Of a stretch of DNA of 64,000 nucleotides, positions 49,917 to 62,678 are shown one piece after another. The DNA is from Mycobacterium noviomagense (GTDB lineage: Bacteria > Actinomycetota > Actinomycetes > Mycobacteriales > Mycobacteriaceae), in the NCBI RefSeq assembly GCF_010731635.1, contig NZ_AP022583.1:1798001-1862000 (forward strand). Reading direction: 5' to 3'. The translations under genes were made by a program, and so were the position numbers. Under the pieces are notes generated by a model. That model had not been told where the DNA came from. It saw only the letters and a list, made by a program, of their open reading frames with translations, and did not search any database. The first letter of the stretch is position 1. Every line of letters begins with the position of its first letter.

Positions 49917-50445
49917 AGCGGTCCCTTCATCACCTCGTCACAACGAACTCAAAGTCAGCGGCTACCTGTCCCCGCGAACGAGGATCCTCCGGTGACGAAC
50001 GCCTGCGGCCGCTAGTCGGCTGTGGCGACCGTAATCGGCAGTCGAAGAACAACCGTAGAGCGTCCGGCGTCATCTTGAAAGCTAATCAGCGGGGGTGACA
50101 TTGGTTGATCTCAACGCTCGCGACCGTGTGGAAAGCGAGTGTCCCAAGGCCGTTCTTCGAAGAAGAAACTACGGAGAGATCTCAGTAACAGTATTAAGGC
50201 CTGTGCAGTTTGTGGATAGCACTGATGCAGTGCTGGTGAGGGCGCCGGCGCGTTGTGGAAGACGGCGGTGACGGCTGTGTGGTTTCTGTGCGGCGCTGGG
50301 GATACCACCATGTTGTTCACGTCGAGGCCGAGCAACAGTGTCTTTGTCCACATGCTTGTGCACACAGCGCTGGGAGCGGCTGACAGGTGACGCGAAGTCG
50401 CCGGCCGACGGGATTGGCTGTGCGGGTGTGTGCGAAACCAGATGC
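49917..50445. other. oriC: Replication origin oriC (dnaA-dnaN intergenic)
   Basis: 529 bp without a gene between dnaA and dnaN, the known oriC position in mycobacteria. DnaA-box-like sites include TTGTCCACA at 50344-50352 (exact consensus), TTGTGCACA at 50356-50364, TTGTGGATAG at 50210-50219 and TTGTGGAA at 50253-50260. An AT-richer stretch (about 50155-50200, AAGAAACTACGG to AGTATTAAGG) is the probable unwinding element. Confidence 0.92.
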
Positions 50446-51942
50446 TCAGCGCTTGGAGCGCTGCCGGATGCGCGTGGTGAGTTCTTTGACGTGGTCGAAC
50501 ACTTCTTGGCGTTCGGCCATCTCGCCGCGGACCTTGCGTTCGGCATACATCACTGTGGTGTGGTCGCGGTCGAATGCCTGACCGATCTTTGGTAGCGACA
50601 GATCGGTGAGCTCTCGGCACAGATACATCGCGATTTGTCGCGACTGGGCCAGCGCCCGGGTCTTGCCGGGCCCGCGGAGTTCTTCGACCGTGGTGTCGAA
50701 GTATTCGGCCGTGGCCGCCATGATGGTGGCTGCGCTGATCTGCATCGTGCTGGCATCGGCGATCAGGTCGCGTAATACGATCTCCGCCAACGCCTTGTCG
50801 ATCGGCGTCTTGTTCAGCGACGCAAACGCTGTCACTCGGATCAGCGCGCCCTCGAGCTCCCGGATGTTGCGCTCGATGCTGCTGGCGATGAGCTCGAGCA
50901 CATCATCGGGTACGGCGAGCCGCTCCATTTGCGCTTTTTTGCGCAGGATGGCGATGCGGGTTTCCAGCTCGGGCGGCTGTACGTCGGTGATCAGCCCCCA
51001 CTCGAACCGGGTGCGCAGCCGATCCTCGAGCGTGGCGAGCTGTTTGGGTGGCCGGTCCGAGGAGATGACGATCTGCTTGTTGGCGTTGTGCAGGGTATTG
51101 AAGGTGTGGAAGAACTCCTCCTGGATACCTTCCTTGCCTTCGATGAACTGGATGTCGTCGACCAACAGCACATCGACATCGCGGTAGCTGCGTTTGAATG
51201 CGACCTTGCGGTCATCACGCAGCGAGTTGATGAAGTCGTTGGTGAACTCTTCGGTGGAGACGTACTTGACCCGCATGCCGGGAAACAGGCGTTGTGCGTA
51301 GTTACCCGCGGCGTGCAACAGATGCGTCTTGCCCAGTCCCGATTCTCCCCAGATGAACAGTGGGTTGTAGGCGCGGGCCGGGGCTTCTGCGATCGCCAGG
51401 GCGGCCGCATGAGCGAACCGGTTCGACGCGCCGATGACGAAGGTGTCGAACGTGTAGCGCCGGTTCAAACTCGTTCCACCAGCCGCCGCAGCGTCGTTGC
51501 TGTGTGGCCGTTCGGTGAAGTAGGTCGGCCAGTTTTCGTGTGCGCTCGCCAGAGCCTCACTGTCTTCGTCTACTTCGTCGGTGTCGAGTGAGGCGTCCTC
51601 TGGTTGCGGGACGCCGTCGTCGACCTCGGTGGTCTCTGGCGGGGCGATGCGCACACCCAGTTGGATGGGTTGGCCGAGCCGGCGGCTGAGCGCATCGGTG
51701 ATCTGGGTGCGCAGGTGCCGCTCGATCTCGTTTTGAACAAAGCTGCTCGGAACCGACAGCAAAGCAAAACCCTCGACAATTGTGAGCGGTTGCACAAGGT
51801 TCAACCAAGCTCTTTGCTGGGGCGTCAGGGGAGGGGTGGTGTCGCCATTGGTGGCTGCGTGCTCGGAGTGTGCCTCTCCGTTGAGTTCGGAGACGACGGC
51901 GTTCCACACCGTTGCGAAACTCGAACCGGGATCATCGGTCAA
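50446..51942 (-). CDS. dnaA: DnaA, chromosomal replication initiator
   Basis: 498 residues from a TTG at 51940-51942, the start codon also used in M. tuberculosis. Domain I (about 1-90) is followed by an acidic linker and the AAA+ domain: [20 protein letters not shown], Walker [12 protein letters not shown], Walker [10 protein letters not shown], arginine finger near RTRFEWG. Domain IV has the DNA-binding signature [14 protein letters not shown] block [15 protein letters not shown]. It binds DnaA boxes and melts oriC. Confidence 0.98.
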   Translation of the reverse strand: MTDDPGSSFATVWNAVVSELNGEAHSEHAATNGDTTPPLTPQQRAWLNLVQPLTIVEGFALLSVPSSFVQNEIERHLRTQITDALSRRLGQPIQLGVRIAPPETTEVDDGVPQPEDASLDTDEVDEDSEALASAHENWPTYFTERPHSNDAAAAGGTSLNRRYTFDTFVIGASNRFAHAAALAIAEAPARAYNPLFIWGESGLGKTHLLHAAGNYAQRLFPGMRVKYVSTEEFTNDFINSLRDDRKVAFKRSYRDVDVLLVDDIQFIEGKEGIQEEFFHTFNTLHNANKQIVISSDRPPKQLATLEDRLRTRFEWGLITDVQPPELETRIAILRKKAQMERLAVPDDVLELIASSIERNIRELEGALIRVTAFASLNKTPIDKALAEIVLRDLIADASTMQISAATIMAATAEYFDTTVEELRGPGKTRALAQSRQIAMYLCRELTDLSLPKIGQAFDRDHTTVMYAERKVRGEMAERQEVFDHVKELTTRIRQRSKR

Positions 51943-51996
51943 CGACGGATCCCCCTGGTTTCAGGTCCTGCCACAACCACCTGTAGCGACAGCAAA

Positions 51997-52028
51997 CTGT
52001 CCACATGGTTATCCACAGGTGTGGACAG
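51997..52028. promoter_or_regulatory. DnaA-box cluster upstream of dnaA
   Basis: CTGTCCACA (51997-52005), TTATCCACA (52009-52017) and TGTGGACAG (52020-52028, inverted) lie 55-86 bp upstream of the dnaA start. This arrangement suits DnaA autoregulation and may add to origin function. The rest of the 589-bp dnaA-rpmH gap shows only the candidate rpmH promoter listed next. Confidence 0.7.
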
Positions 52029-52321
52029 CACAGCCGTCGGTGTATCGCATCCATCGAGGACAGTCCGCAGAGCGCGCGCGTAGGCAGCCACTATGGGTCG
52101 CCTGGGCAGTTTGCCGAGCGGCCATCCCCCGTTCCATTGTCGGGTGCCGTCCCAGGCCGGAACGGCTTGCCCGAAGCTAACAGTTTTCTGTTCGAGTGCC
52201 AACCGTTCTGCAACATTCGGTGGACTTCATAGAAATTGGTCGGGAAAGGCCCGCACGGGTACGTGGCAGCTGTGGCACGAGTTAACCGGTTGACAGCTCG
52301 CAGGGCAGCGCCGCACCAAGT

Positions 52322-52350
52322 TTGACCCGGCGATGCCGCGTCAGTACCCT
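52322..52350 (+). promoter_or_regulatory. Candidate SigA promoter for rpmH-rnpA
   Basis: TTGACC at 52322-52327 and TACCCT at 52345-52350 with 17 bp between, about 180 bp upstream of rpmH and in its direction. Confidence 0.4.
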
Positions 52351-52531
52351 CAAACAGTCGCCCGAAAGTCGGCGATACGGCTGCGATCCGGGCAATACGC
52401 CCGGGGGCCGCGCTGGCCAGCAAGACGCCGAGCCCTGTCGGGCTCAGTGAAGGACTTCATTACGGACATCGTGTCCGACCGGCATGAGGTGCGCGGGCGG
52501 ATCCGATACCAGATGCGACGAGGAGTGAGCC

Positions 52532-52675
52532 GTGGCCAAGGGCAAGCGGACCTTCCAGCCGAACAACCGGCGCCGAGCCCGCGTGCATGGCTTCCGGCTG
52601 CGGATGCGAACCCGTGCTGGACGCGCCATTGTGTCCAACCGGCGTCGTAAGGGCCGCCGGACCCTCACCGCTTGA
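52532..52675 (+). CDS. rpmH: 50S ribosomal protein L34
   Basis: 47 residues from the GTG at 52532 with AGGAG upstream. The product [20 protein letters not shown] and onward is the arginine/lysine-rich L34 sequence, ending GRRTLTA, the same length as in M. tuberculosis. It starts the conserved cluster rpmH-rnpA-yidD-yidC. Confidence 0.97.
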   Translation: MAKGKRTFQPNNRRRARVHGFRLRMRTRAGRAIVSNRRRKGRRTLTA

Positions 52676-52697
52676 CCCGATAGCGGGCTTTGAAGCG

Positions 52698-53063
52698 GTG
52701 CTTCCCGCGCGGAACCGGATGAAACGGTCAATGGAATTCGATGCGACGGTTAAGCACGGGGTACGCGCCGTGCAACCGGACATCGTTATCCACGCCCGCC
52801 GGGACAGCAATGCCAGCGATGACGCATCGGGTCCACGGGTCGGGCTGATCGTCGCCAAGTCGGTGGGCTCCGCCGTGGAAAGACATCGCGTTGCGCGCCG
52901 ATTGCGTCATGTCGCGCGAGGTATGTTGGCCGAGTTGGATCCCCGCGATCGGGTAGTGATACGGGCGCTTCCGGGTAGCCGTGAGCTGCCGTCAGCCAGG
53001 CTGGAAAATGAATTGCGGACCGGCCTGTGCCGCGTCCGTGAGCTGATGGGGCGGGCACGGTGA
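52698..53063 (+). CDS. rnpA: Ribonuclease P protein component
   Basis: 121 residues from the GTG at 52698, 22 bp after rpmH ([20 protein letters not shown]). The RNP-binding signature [16 protein letters not shown] is present, and [12 protein letters not shown] precedes it. It assists RNase P RNA in tRNA 5' processing. The stop overlaps the yidD GTG. Confidence 0.95.
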   Translation: MLPARNRMKRSMEFDATVKHGVRAVQPDIVIHARRDSNASDDASGPRVGLIVAKSVGSAVERHRVARRLRHVARGMLAELDPRDRVVIRALPGSRELPSARLENELRTGLCRVRELMGRAR

Positions 53064-53404
53064 GGGCACGACGAAACAGGTTCAGCGTCGCGGCGGGCCG
53101 TGCCGGTATGACGGTCGCGCGCGGCCTGATTTTTCTCATCCAGCTTTATCGGCACATGGTGTCGCCGTTGCGGCCGGCGACGTGCCGATTCATTCCGACG
53201 TGCAGCCAGTACGCCGTCGACGCCTTAACCGAGCACGGGCTCGTTCGCGGATGCTGGCTGGCGCTGACCCGACTCGCCAAATGCGGTCCGTGGCATCAAG
53301 GCGGTTGGGATCCGATTCCTGAGCGGCACACCGGGCAGGCTGTCTGCTCCGGCAACGTCGGGGGCACCCGAGCGAAGCGTGGGGAGAGTACGTCCGTTGT
53401 TTGA
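53060..53404 (+). CDS. yidD: YidD membrane protein insertion efficiency factor
   Basis: 114 residues from the GTG at 53060 overlapping the rnpA stop. The core [20 protein letters not shown], then [15 protein letters not shown] and GGWDPIP, is diagnostic of YidD. A peripheral inner-face protein helping YidC-dependent insertion. Its 3' end overlaps the start region of yidC. Confidence 0.93.
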   Translation: MRARRNRFSVAAGRAGMTVARGLIFLIQLYRHMVSPLRPATCRFIPTCSQYAVDALTEHGLVRGCWLALTRLAKCGPWHQGGWDPIPERHTGQAVCSGNVGGTRAKRGESTSVV

Positions 53405-54521
53405 TTTCTTCAGCCTCGACATCATCTACTACCCGGTGTCGGCCATCATGTGGCTTTGGTACAAGGCATTCGCTTTTGTGCTGGGGCCGTCGAACTTCTT
53501 CGCCTGGGCACTGTCGGTGATGTTTTTGGTGTTCACGCTACGGGCGTTGCTGTACAAGCCGTTCGTGCGGCAGATCCAGACCACCCGCCAGATGCAGGAA
53601 CTGCAGCCGCAGATCAAGGCGCTGCAGAAAAAGTACGCAAAAGACCGTCAGCGCATGGCGCTGGAAATGCAGAAGTTGCAGCGCGAACACGGCTTCAACC
53701 CGATTCTGGGTTGCCTGCCGATGCTCGCCCAGATCCCGGTGTTTCTGGGCCTGTACCACGTCTTGCGGTCGTTCAACCGCACCGCCACGGGCGGGTTCGG
53801 GTTCGGTGCGCCGATGTCCGTCGCGCAGAACCGCGCCACGGGGAACTATGTGTTCAGCCCCACCGATGTGGGGCACTTCCTGGACGCCAACTTGTTCGGT
53901 GCCCCGATCGGCGCGTTTATGACACAGCGGACGGGGTTGGATGCGTTCACCGAATTCAGCCGGCCCGCGGTGATCGCGGTGGGGGTGCCGGTGATGATCC
54001 TCGCCGGGGTCGCGACGTACTTCAACAGCCGAGCGTCGATCGCGCGGCAAAGCCCGGAGGCCGCCGCCAACCCGCAGACCGCGATGATGAACAAGCTTGC
54101 GCTGTATGTCTTTCCGCTCGGCGTGGTGGTCGGCGGCCCGTTTCTGCCGTTGGCGATCATCTTGTACTGGTTTGCGAATAACATCTGGACCTTCGGTCAG
54201 CAGCACTATGTGTTCGGGATGATCGAGAAAGAAGAAGAGGCCAAAAAGCAAGAGGCCCTACAGCGGCGCGCAGCCAATGCGCCGGCTCCCGGCGCCAAGC
54301 CGAAGCGGGGGGCGAAAGCGGCACCGCCTACCGGTAATGGGTCGCCCGGGCCGGTTTCCGAACCTGAGACCGGATCGTCCAGCGTGGAAGCGACCACTGA
54401 AGGCGGCGACGGAAAGCCGGCCAGCGCGAAGGCGGCGAAGCCGAATCAGATTGGGCGGAGCGGAAGTTCGGGTAGCCGAGCGCCGCGCCCTGGTGCCAAA
54501 CCGAAGAGACGTAAACGGTGA
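53397..54521 (+). CDS. yidC: YidC membrane protein insertase
   Basis: 374 residues if the TTG at 53397 is the start ([19 protein letters not shown]), which has GGGGAGAG about 9 bases upstream and fits the M. tuberculosis N-terminus. A GTG at 53379 is an alternative. The 60KD insertase fold shows [40 protein letters not shown] and [20 protein letters not shown], with a basic disordered tail ending PKRRKR. It inserts membrane proteins with or without Sec. Confidence 0.95.
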   Translation: MFDFFSLDIIYYPVSAIMWLWYKAFAFVLGPSNFFAWALSVMFLVFTLRALLYKPFVRQIQTTRQMQELQPQIKALQKKYAKDRQRMALEMQKLQREHGFNPILGCLPMLAQIPVFLGLYHVLRSFNRTATGGFGFGAPMSVAQNRATGNYVFSPTDVGHFLDANLFGAPIGAFMTQRTGLDAFTEFSRPAVIAVGVPVMILAGVATYFNSRASIARQSPEAAANPQTAMMNKLALYVFPLGVVVGGPFLPLAIILYWFANNIWTFGQQHYVFGMIEKEEEAKKQEALQRRAANAPAPGAKPKRGAKAAPPTGNGSPGPVSEPETGSSSVEATTEGGDGKPASAKAAKPNQIGRSGSSGSRAPRPGAKPKRRKR

Positions 54522-54623
54522 CCGAGTAGGCGATCACACCGACGAAGCCTGTGGGCGCTAGCCGATGAGACTGAGCCGGTGACGAGAGCAACCCGGGCAT
54601 GACGGGACGAGGAGAGTACAGGC

Positions 54624-55172
54624 ATGGCTGATGCCGACACCACTGACCGCGAGGCAGAAGAGCAAGAACCGACGGCAGAGACACCAGAGAGCGACGACTT
54701 CGACGATCTGGAGGAACGCCTGGTCGCCGAAGGCGAGATCGCCGGCGACTACTTGGAAGAGCTGTTGGACCTGCTCGACTTCGACGGCGACATCGATCTC
54801 GACGTCGAAGGCAGCCGCGCGGTGGTCAGCATCGACGGCGGCGACGACCTCAACAAGTTGGTCGGCCGCCACGGAGAAGTGCTCGACGCGCTGCAGGAGT
54901 TGACCAGGCTGGCGGTTCACCAGAAGACCGGAGTGCGCAGTCGGCTGATGCTCGATATCGCAAGTTGGCGACGCCGGCGACGGGAAGAGCTGGCCGCGCT
55001 GGGCGACAAGGTCGCGCGGCGCGTGTTGGAGACGGGCGAGCGCGAAGAGCTCAGCCCGATGACGCCGTTCGAGCGCAAGATCGTGCACGATGCCGTTGCC
55101 GCGGTTCCCGGGGTGCGCAGCGAAAGCGAGGGTGCGGAGCCGCTGCGCCGGGTCGTTGTGCTGCTCGACTAG
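54624..55172 (+). CDS. jag: Jag/KhpB-like RNA-binding protein
   Basis: 182 residues. An acidic N-terminus precedes a KH domain (LVGRHGEVLDALQELTRLAV) and an R3H domain (LSPMTPFERKIVHDAVAAVP). Together with KhpA such proteins bind RNA and regulate translation and division. Position after yidC and before rsmG is conserved. The M. tuberculosis counterpart Rv3920c is about 187 residues. Confidence 0.93.
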   Translation: MADADTTDREAEEQEPTAETPESDDFDDLEERLVAEGEIAGDYLEELLDLLDFDGDIDLDVEGSRAVVSIDGGDDLNKLVGRHGEVLDALQELTRLAVHQKTGVRSRLMLDIASWRRRRREELAALGDKVARRVLETGEREELSPMTPFERKIVHDAVAAVPGVRSESEGAEPLRRVVVLLD

Positions 55173-55200
55173 CTCAAGAAAGTTACACCCGTGTAGTTAG

Positions 55201-56899
<1,699 letters not shown>

Positions 56900-56903
<4 letters not shown>

Positions 56904-57883
56904 ATCAGCCATCACGCAAACGAGGCGGACTCGGCCGCGGCCTGGCCTCCCTGATCCCCACCAGCCCGCCCGACGGAAGCGCCGACACCAGCCTGGGACC
57001 GCGTATGGGCGATGCGGCCGCCGACGTGGTGCTCGGCGGCAACGCCCCGGTGAACGGCAACGCGGTCGGCGCGGTCTACCGCGAGATCGACCCCGCACTC
57101 ATCGAGCCGAACCCCCGCCAGCCGCGCCAATCGTTCGACGAAGAGGCGCTCGCGGAACTCGTGCACTCGATCCGGGAATTCGGGCTGATGCAGCCGATCG
57201 TGGTGCGGGCGTTGGACGGTCCCCAGAACGGCACGCGGTACCAGATCGTGATGGGGGAGCGGCGTTGGCGCGCCGCCCAGCAAGCGGGAATGACTGCGAT
57301 CCCCGCGATCGTCCGGGAGACCGGCGACGACAACATGCTGCGCGACGCCCTCCTCGAGAACATCCATCGCGTCCAGCTGAATCCGTTGGAAGAGGCAGCG
57401 GCGTACCAGCAGCTGCTCGACGAGTTCGGTGTTACCCACGACGAGCTGGCAGCGCGCATTGGCCGCTCCCGCCCGCTCATCACTAACATGATCCGCCTGC
57501 TGCGACTACCGATCGCTGTTCAGCGGCGAGTGGCCGCCGGTGTGCTTTCCGCGGGACATGCCCGCGCGCTGCTGGCACTGGAGGGCGGTCCGGAGGCTCA
57601 AGAGGAGCTGGCAGCCAGAATTGTCGCCGAGGGCTTATCGGTGCGGGCGACCGAGGAAGCGGTGACACTGGCCAACCGCGGCGACGGACCTGCGCCGGCC
57701 CAGCCGAGGCGCAAGCCGATCCAGATGCCGGGTCTGCAAGACGTCGCTGAGCGGCTCTCCGGCGCCCTGGATACCCGGGTCACGGTCAGCCTCGGCAAAC
57801 GTAAGGGCAAGATCGTCGTTGAGTTCGGCTCCGTGGACGACTTGCAGCGCATCGTGGGGCTGATGGACGCGGCCCAGGCATGA
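56900..57883 (+). CDS. parB: ParB, CTPase DNA-partition protein
   Basis: 327 residues. N-terminal [11 protein letters not shown], box [21 protein letters not shown], box [14 protein letters not shown] and [20 protein letters not shown] (the CTP/clamp region), then the parS-binding helix-turn-helix [10 protein letters not shown] and a C-terminal dimer domain. It loads at parS and slides as a clamp; partner of ParA and SMC. Confidence 0.96.
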
Positions 57884-58312
57884 CCAACGACATGGCGTAG
57901 TTCCGTCACTGTGACGCGGGGCGGTTCTGGCCCTGTATCGCCACCCGATTACGCTGCAGCGCAGTATTTTTCGGCTTAGATCTCGCGCCGGAGTCATCGA
58001 GCAGTTGCACTGGCCGGGTACCGACCGACTCTCCTATCCTGGAAGGGTTGTAGGCGTACATCCGGCTGCGGACGGTTTGCGCCGCGCTGGGCGAATTCCT
58101 GCCAGCGGAGGCCGGCGTGACAAAGGAGCGAGGCACGTGGCGCACCCCTGCGACGGCGCGGGCCGGACAGCCCGACCCGCAGGAGTCCCGGCCGCACGGC
58201 GACACCTGCTCGGGCTCCGACGAGGGCCGCGATCATCAGCGATAGCCATGCGCGTGCCGGCGGCCCGAGTAGGGTCGTCAGCGCCAGCACCGCGCGAAGG
58301 CCTGGAAGTCTA
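57884..58312. other. 429-bp intergenic region, nothing recognised
   Basis: No gene, RNA or clear repeat is supported between parB and the next gene. Short open frames here have no ribosome site or family match. It may carry the promoter of the downstream gene. Confidence 0.5.
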
Positions 58313-59041
58313 GTGTCTGCCCGAATCACACCGCTGCGACTCGAAGCGTTCGAGCAGCTACCCAAGCATGCGCGGCGCTGCGTCTACTGGGAACTGGACC
58401 CCGCGGCGCTGCACGCCGACGACCACCTGCCCGACCCTGAGTTCGAGAAGGAAGCTTGGCTGTCGATGGTGATGCTGGAATGGGGCTCGTGCGGCCAGGT
58501 GGCGACGGCTGAGCCGGCCGAGTCCGGAAACAGTGAGCCACCTTGTCTGGGGTACGTACTCTATGCACCGCCGCGGGTGGTGCCGCGGGCCCAGCACTTT
58601 CCTACTGCTCCGGTATCGGCCGACGCGGTGCTGCTGACATCGATGGGGCTGGAGCCGCAGGCTGCCGAGGACCTGCGGCACAGCCTCATCGCTCGGGTAG
58701 TCGACGAGTTGGTGCGCCGCGGCGTTCGGGCGTTGGAGGCATTCGGCCGCACCGAGGCGGTCAGCGAGTTGCAGGATCGGCGCACCGCTGAGCCGGAGAT
58801 CCGGCCAGTGCTGGCGGCGGTCGGCGACTGTTCGGTGGACCACTGCGTGATCGACGCAGATTTCCTGCAGACCGCCGGGTTCGTCGTGGTGGCGCCGCAT
58901 CGGTACTTTCCGCGGCTACGCCTAGAGCTCGACAAAGGCTTGGGGTGGAAGGCCGAGGTGGAAGCGGCGTTGGAGCGGCTGCTTGAGAATGCACAGCTGC
59001 AGCAACCGGTGGGGGCGGGGTCGTCGGCTACGAGCCGGTGA
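58313..59041 (+). CDS. GNAT-like conserved protein (Rv3916c-like)
   Basis: 242 residues from the GTG at 58313 (VSARITPLRLEAFEQLPKHA). Conserved blocks RRCVYWELDP, CLGYVLYAPPRVVPRAQHFP and LTSMGLEPQ, then VRRGVRALEAFGRTE and FLQTAGFVVVAPHRYFPRLR, a split acetyltransferase-like pattern. Same position and size as Rv3916c (about 244). Substrate unknown. Its end overlaps the convergent cwlM by 14 bp. Confidence 0.82.
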   Translation: MSARITPLRLEAFEQLPKHARRCVYWELDPAALHADDHLPDPEFEKEAWLSMVMLEWGSCGQVATAEPAESGNSEPPCLGYVLYAPPRVVPRAQHFPTAPVSADAVLLTSMGLEPQAAEDLRHSLIARVVDELVRRGVRALEAFGRTEAVSELQDRRTAEPEIRPVLAAVGDCSVDHCVIDADFLQTAGFVVVAPHRYFPRLRLELDKGLGWKAEVEAALERLLENAQLQQPVGAGSSATSR

Positions 59042-60248
59042 CGCGGCTCGCCTGCTCCACCGCAAGCTCGTGGGCCAGTAACTCGGCAAAGGTGAAGGTT
59101 CCGGTCGGCCGGTCGTTTTTGCCGAGCAGGTAAAGCCGCTTGACCGCGGCAAGAATGCCTTCGGCAATGGCGTCTCTGGCGTGCGGGGTAACCAGCTTGG
59201 CTCGGTCATGAGGGTTGGTGATGTAACCGATGTCGACCTGTACGGTCGGCATCCTAGTGAGCCGCAACAGATCCCACGTTCTGCCGTGAATGCGGCAATC
59301 GCGTAAACCGGTGCGCGCCACCACTTCTCGCTGGATGAAGTCAGCGAGCATACGGCCGATGGTCGAGACCGACCCGTGCGAATTGCCGAAGTGGAAGGAC
59401 GCCACCCCGTTGGCCGACGGGCTGGCCAAGCTCGCACAGCGCAGGCTGATCATCAGATCGGCGCCGACGGCGTTGGCGGTGGCCGCACGCTCCGCATCCG
59501 TCGGACTGTGGTTGGGCGGCCGGGACAAGAACGTCTCCATGCCGATGGCAGTCATCCGGCCCTCGAGGCGACTTGCCAAGTCCCACAGTATGTCTGCTTC
59601 GCTGATGGGTCCTGCTGGGCCTTGGGTGATCAGTCCGTGGTCGGCGCCGCCGCGGCCGGGATCGATAATGATCCGCTTGCCAGACAGTTTCGGGCCGGAC
59701 CGACGGACGAGCTCCTCTTCACGAATGGCGTGCGGAGAACCGCCGGTGACCCGCGAAGCGAGAAAATCCAAGGAGCGCAACGTTTCTGGGCCGCAGATTC
59801 CGTCGGCGTACAGGCCGTACTCGCGTTGATAAGACATCAGCGCATTGTGCGTCTGCAGCCCGAAGTATCCGTCGACCAGGCCGGTGTAAAAACCGAGATC
59901 TTGCAGCCGTGCCTGCAGGGTGGCGACGTCGTCGCCGTACATCGGCGCGCCGAACTGATGAAATAGCGTGCGGGCGCCGAGCCGGTAGGACGCCTCCTTC
60001 AACGCACGATACGTCGCTTCGCCGACGATCCCGTCCACCAGCAGCCCGCGTTGTTGCTGAAAGGCCCGCACCGCCTGGTCGAGCTCAGCGTCGAATACGT
60101 CGAGCGCCACTTGCCTTCCGGTGGTGAGGTCTGCCTCCGGGCCTTCCAGATATCCCAGTGATGCCAGCGTGGCGCGGATCTCGGTAACGGCTGCGCTGCG
60201 GTCGCCGCAGCGTAGCTCGTCCCCGACGCCACGATGCGGATTCGACAT
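59028..60248 (-). CDS. cwlM: CwlM, regulator of peptidoglycan synthesis
   Basis: 406 residues, the M. tuberculosis length. Two peptidoglycan-binding modules (about 12-80 and 95-155; DVFDAELDQAVRAFQQQRGL) precede an amidase-3 fold (about 190-375; IIIDPGRGGADHGLITQGPA). No signal peptide, as for the known cytoplasmic protein: when phosphorylated by PknB, CwlM activates MurA, and it also binds MurJ and FhaA. That links it with pknB and fhaA elsewhere in this window and with murJ at the window end. Confidence 0.95.
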   Translation of the reverse strand: MSNPHRGVGDELRCGDRSAAVTEIRATLASLGYLEGPEADLTTGRQVALDVFDAELDQAVRAFQQQRGLLVDGIVGEATYRALKEASYRLGARTLFHQFGAPMYGDDVATLQARLQDLGFYTGLVDGYFGLQTHNALMSYQREYGLYADGICGPETLRSLDFLASRVTGGSPHAIREEELVRRSGPKLSGKRIIIDPGRGGADHGLITQGPAGPISEADILWDLASRLEGRMTAIGMETFLSRPPNHSPTDAERAATANAVGADLMISLRCASLASPSANGVASFHFGNSHGSVSTIGRMLADFIQREVVARTGLRDCRIHGRTWDLLRLTRMPTVQVDIGYITNPHDRAKLVTPHARDAIAEGILAAVKRLYLLGKNDRPTGTFTFAELLAHELAVEQASRVTGS

Positions 60249-60383
60249 GCCAGGACCCTCCGGTGAGCCAGCCCGAATGGAGCTGCCGATGCTTGACAGG
60301 CTAGGCGGTATTGTCGCAGACGCTTCTCGAATTTAGGAAAACGCCAGGCCAATCACCGCGAGATCCAGCCGACCGAACAGGTG

Positions 60384-60731
60384 TTACTGGGGGCTGGGAA
60401 CCACGTCGGAAAGCTCGCGCAGCAGCGCGGCCTTTCCCTTGGCGCCGACGATCCGTTTGACGGGCTGACCGTCCTTGAACAGGATCAGCGTCGGGATCGA
60501 GACCACCTGAAAATCGCGCGCGGTCTGCGGGTTGGCGTCGACGTCGAGTTTGGCGACCGTGAGCTGTCCGGCCTTCTCGGCGGCGATTTCTTCGAGCACC
60601 GGCGCCACCATTCGGCAGGGCCCACACCAGGTCGCCCAAAAGTCAACGAGCACAGGTGTTTTCCTCGACAACACTTCCGTCGCGAACGTAGCGTCGGAGA
60701 CTTCGACTGGGGCGCTGGTGTTCTCAGTCAT
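60384..60731 (-). CDS. trxC: Thioredoxin TrxC
   Basis: 115 residues from the ATG at 60729-60731, which overlaps the trxB stop. Thioredoxin fold with the redox motif [20 protein letters not shown] and cis-Pro region [14 protein letters not shown]. It passes reducing power from thioredoxin reductase to disulfides in the cytosol. Called TrxC after M. tuberculosis naming (116 residues). Confidence 0.96.
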   Translation of the reverse strand: MTENTSAPVEVSDATFATEVLSRKTPVLVDFWATWCGPCRMVAPVLEEIAAEKAGQLTVAKLDVDANPQTARDFQVVSIPTLILFKDGQPVKRIVGAKGKAALLRELSDVVPSPQ

Positions 60732-61729
60732 CGCGGTACTCCAATCAGATCGGTGTCGGTGCCGGCCTCGGTTTCGGTGTCCCCGCCGGATCCTGCATGC
60801 TCGGCTAGCCAACGCTCGGCGTCAATCGCCGCGGCGCATCCGGTGCCAGCGGCAGTAACGGCCTGCCGGTAGCTGCGGTCCACCAAGTCGCCGGCGGCAA
60901 ACACACCGTCGACGGAGGTGCTCGTGGTCGGCTGCCTCACCAGCACGTAGCCGTCCTGGTCGACGTCGACGGCATCGCGGACCAGCTCTGAGCGCGGGTC
61001 GTGGCCGATCGCGACGAATACGCCGGTGACGGAGAGCTGCGACTCTTCGCTGGTGATCGTGTTGCGTAGTCGCAGCCCGGTGACCGTGCCGTCGCCCTCG
61101 ACGGCGACCACGACGTGGTTGGTGACGAACCGGATTTTGTCATTGCTGCGGGCGCGGTTGAGCATGATCTTGGATGCCCGGAACTCGTCGCGGCGGTGCA
61201 CGATCGTCACGCTGCGGGCAAAGCGGGTCAGAAACGTCGCCTCTTCCATCGCCGAGTCACCGCCGCCGATCACCGCGATGTCCTGGTCGCGGAAGAAGAA
61301 CCCGTCGCACGTCGCGCACGAACTCACGCCACGGCCCAGCAGTTCCTGCTCGCCGGGCACGTGCAGGTAGCGGGCGGCTGCGCCCATCGCCAGGATTACG
61401 GCTCGGGCGTGGTAGGTCTGGCCCTCGGCGGTCACGACGGACTTGATCGGGCCGTCCAGCGAGACCGACTCGACGTCTTCCATCCGCAGGTCGGCGCCGA
61501 ACCGCTGCGCCTGCTCGCGCATTTCGTCCATCAATTCCGGGCCGGTGATACCGCTGCGGAAGCCCGGGTAGTTCTCCACATCGGTGGTGGTCATCAGCGC
61601 GCCGCCGAACGAGGTGCCCTCGAACACCAGCGGTGCCAGTTGCGCCCGCGCGGCATAGATGGCTGCGGTGTAGCCGGCGGGGCCGGATCCGATGATGATC
61701 ACGTCGTGCACAGTGGTGGGGGCGGTCAT
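60728..61729 (-). CDS. trxB: Thioredoxin reductase TrxB
   Basis: 333 residues from the ATG at 61727-61729. FAD motif [20 protein letters not shown], redox C-A-T-C ([11 protein letters not shown]), NADPH motif [19 protein letters not shown], and C-terminal [20 protein letters not shown]. It reduces thioredoxin with NADPH. Encoded in one unit with trxC (ATGA overlap) and behind the sigM/rsmA pair, which in M. tuberculosis is linked to redox and ESX control. Confidence 0.96.
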   Translation of the reverse strand: MTAPTTVHDVIIIGSGPAGYTAAIYAARAQLAPLVFEGTSFGGALMTTTDVENYPGFRSGITGPELMDEMREQAQRFGADLRMEDVESVSLDGPIKSVVTAEGQTYHARAVILAMGAAARYLHVPGEQELLGRGVSSCATCDGFFFRDQDIAVIGGGDSAMEEATFLTRFARSVTIVHRRDEFRASKIMLNRARSNDKIRFVTNHVVVAVEGDGTVTGLRLRNTITSEESQLSVTGVFVAIGHDPRSELVRDAVDVDQDGYVLVRQPTTSTSVDGVFAAGDLVDRSYRQAVTAAGTGCAAAIDAERWLAEHAGSGGDTETEAGTDTDLIGVPR

Positions 61730-61815
61730 ACAGGCCTTTCGCTTAAGAAGCCGGCTTCGGCAAAGCAACTTCAGGTTTTGCAACGCCAGCGTAGGCGGTG
61801 CTGTTCCGCATAACG

Positions 61816-62580
61816 CTATGGGCGGGCAAGGGTGGTGTCGGCCAATAGGCCGGTGTCGGCTGCGCTGCAGTTGGCTGCCACTGCTAAGGCGGTCAGCCGG
61901 TCGGGGGTGTTCCCGGGGAGGACCAGCAACACGGCGGCCCGGCCGCTTACCTCGACGGGGCGCGCGCCCAGAACTTCGGTGGAGGCTGAATAGCCCAGTC
62001 CGGTGAGGCATGACGCGCGCCGGCTTGGGTCGCTGAGCGGGCCGTAGTCAGGGCGGCTCTGGAGCAGTCCGAGGATTTCGGGAGCCGACAGCGGAATGGT
62101 TGCCGGTGGGCGCGACACCGTGATGTGCTCGGCGGTGCTCGGCGCGCTGGGTGTGGGCGGGGGACTGTGCAGCAGGGCCACGGTGCCAACACCGATCGCG
62201 GCGAAGGCTGCGGAGACGCCGGCTGCGGCGGCTACTTTCCGAGTCGGACGGCTGTGTGGTCGCAGGGCATGGGCGGCGCCGGGCGGGCGCGCCGGGTCAG
62301 TCGCGGACCGCAGCGCCGCCGTGATGCGGGCGACGACAGGCGGGGGAGTGTCGGGCGCCGATTGTGAGTCGGCGCCTAGCGTGGCGAGATCGCGGCGGAC
62401 GTGGTTGAGGGCGCGAAGCGCCTCTTGAGCGGCCGGATCGGCCCGGATTTGGTTTCGCACTCGCGCCGCCTCGTCGTCGTCGAGCAGACCGGCTTGCAGA
62501 TCGGCGAGTTGCTCCACTGTCAGAGGCGGATCGGCGGCCTCGTCGCCGTCCTGCGCGGGATCGTTGTCAGCGTCAGCCAT
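61816..62580 (-). CDS. rsmA: RsmA, membrane anti-sigma factor of SigM
   Basis: 254 residues, as for Rv3912. The N-terminal cytosolic domain ([32 protein letters not shown]) has the ZAS-like helical pattern without the His-x3-Cys-x2-Cys zinc motif. One membrane helix near 114-137 ([20 protein letters not shown]) and an external domain follow. It is encoded directly after sigM, typical of ECF sigma/anti-sigma pairs. Confidence 0.85.
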   Translation of the reverse strand: MADADNDPAQDGDEAADPPLTVEQLADLQAGLLDDDEAARVRNQIRADPAAQEALRALNHVRRDLATLGADSQSAPDTPPPVVARITAALRSATDPARPPGAAHALRPHSRPTRKVAAAAGVSAAFAAIGVGTVALLHSPPPTPSAPSTAEHITVSRPPATIPLSAPEILGLLQSRPDYGPLSDPSRRASCLTGLGYSASTEVLGARPVEVSGRAAVLLVLPGNTPDRLTALAVAANCSAADTGLLADTTLARP

Positions 62581-62678
62581 CCGCCCCAGTGTCCGTTATG
62601 CACAGGCTGGCCGCTATGCACACGCCGGAAGACGAGACATCAGCCGCGGGACAACGAGCCGGGCAGGCGACGTGGGCG

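Noticed and set aside
57884..58312. Small RNA or gene between parB and the GNAT-like gene
   Set aside because: No cloverleaf, strong hairpin with T-tract or coding-like frame was found. Reported only as an empty gap.
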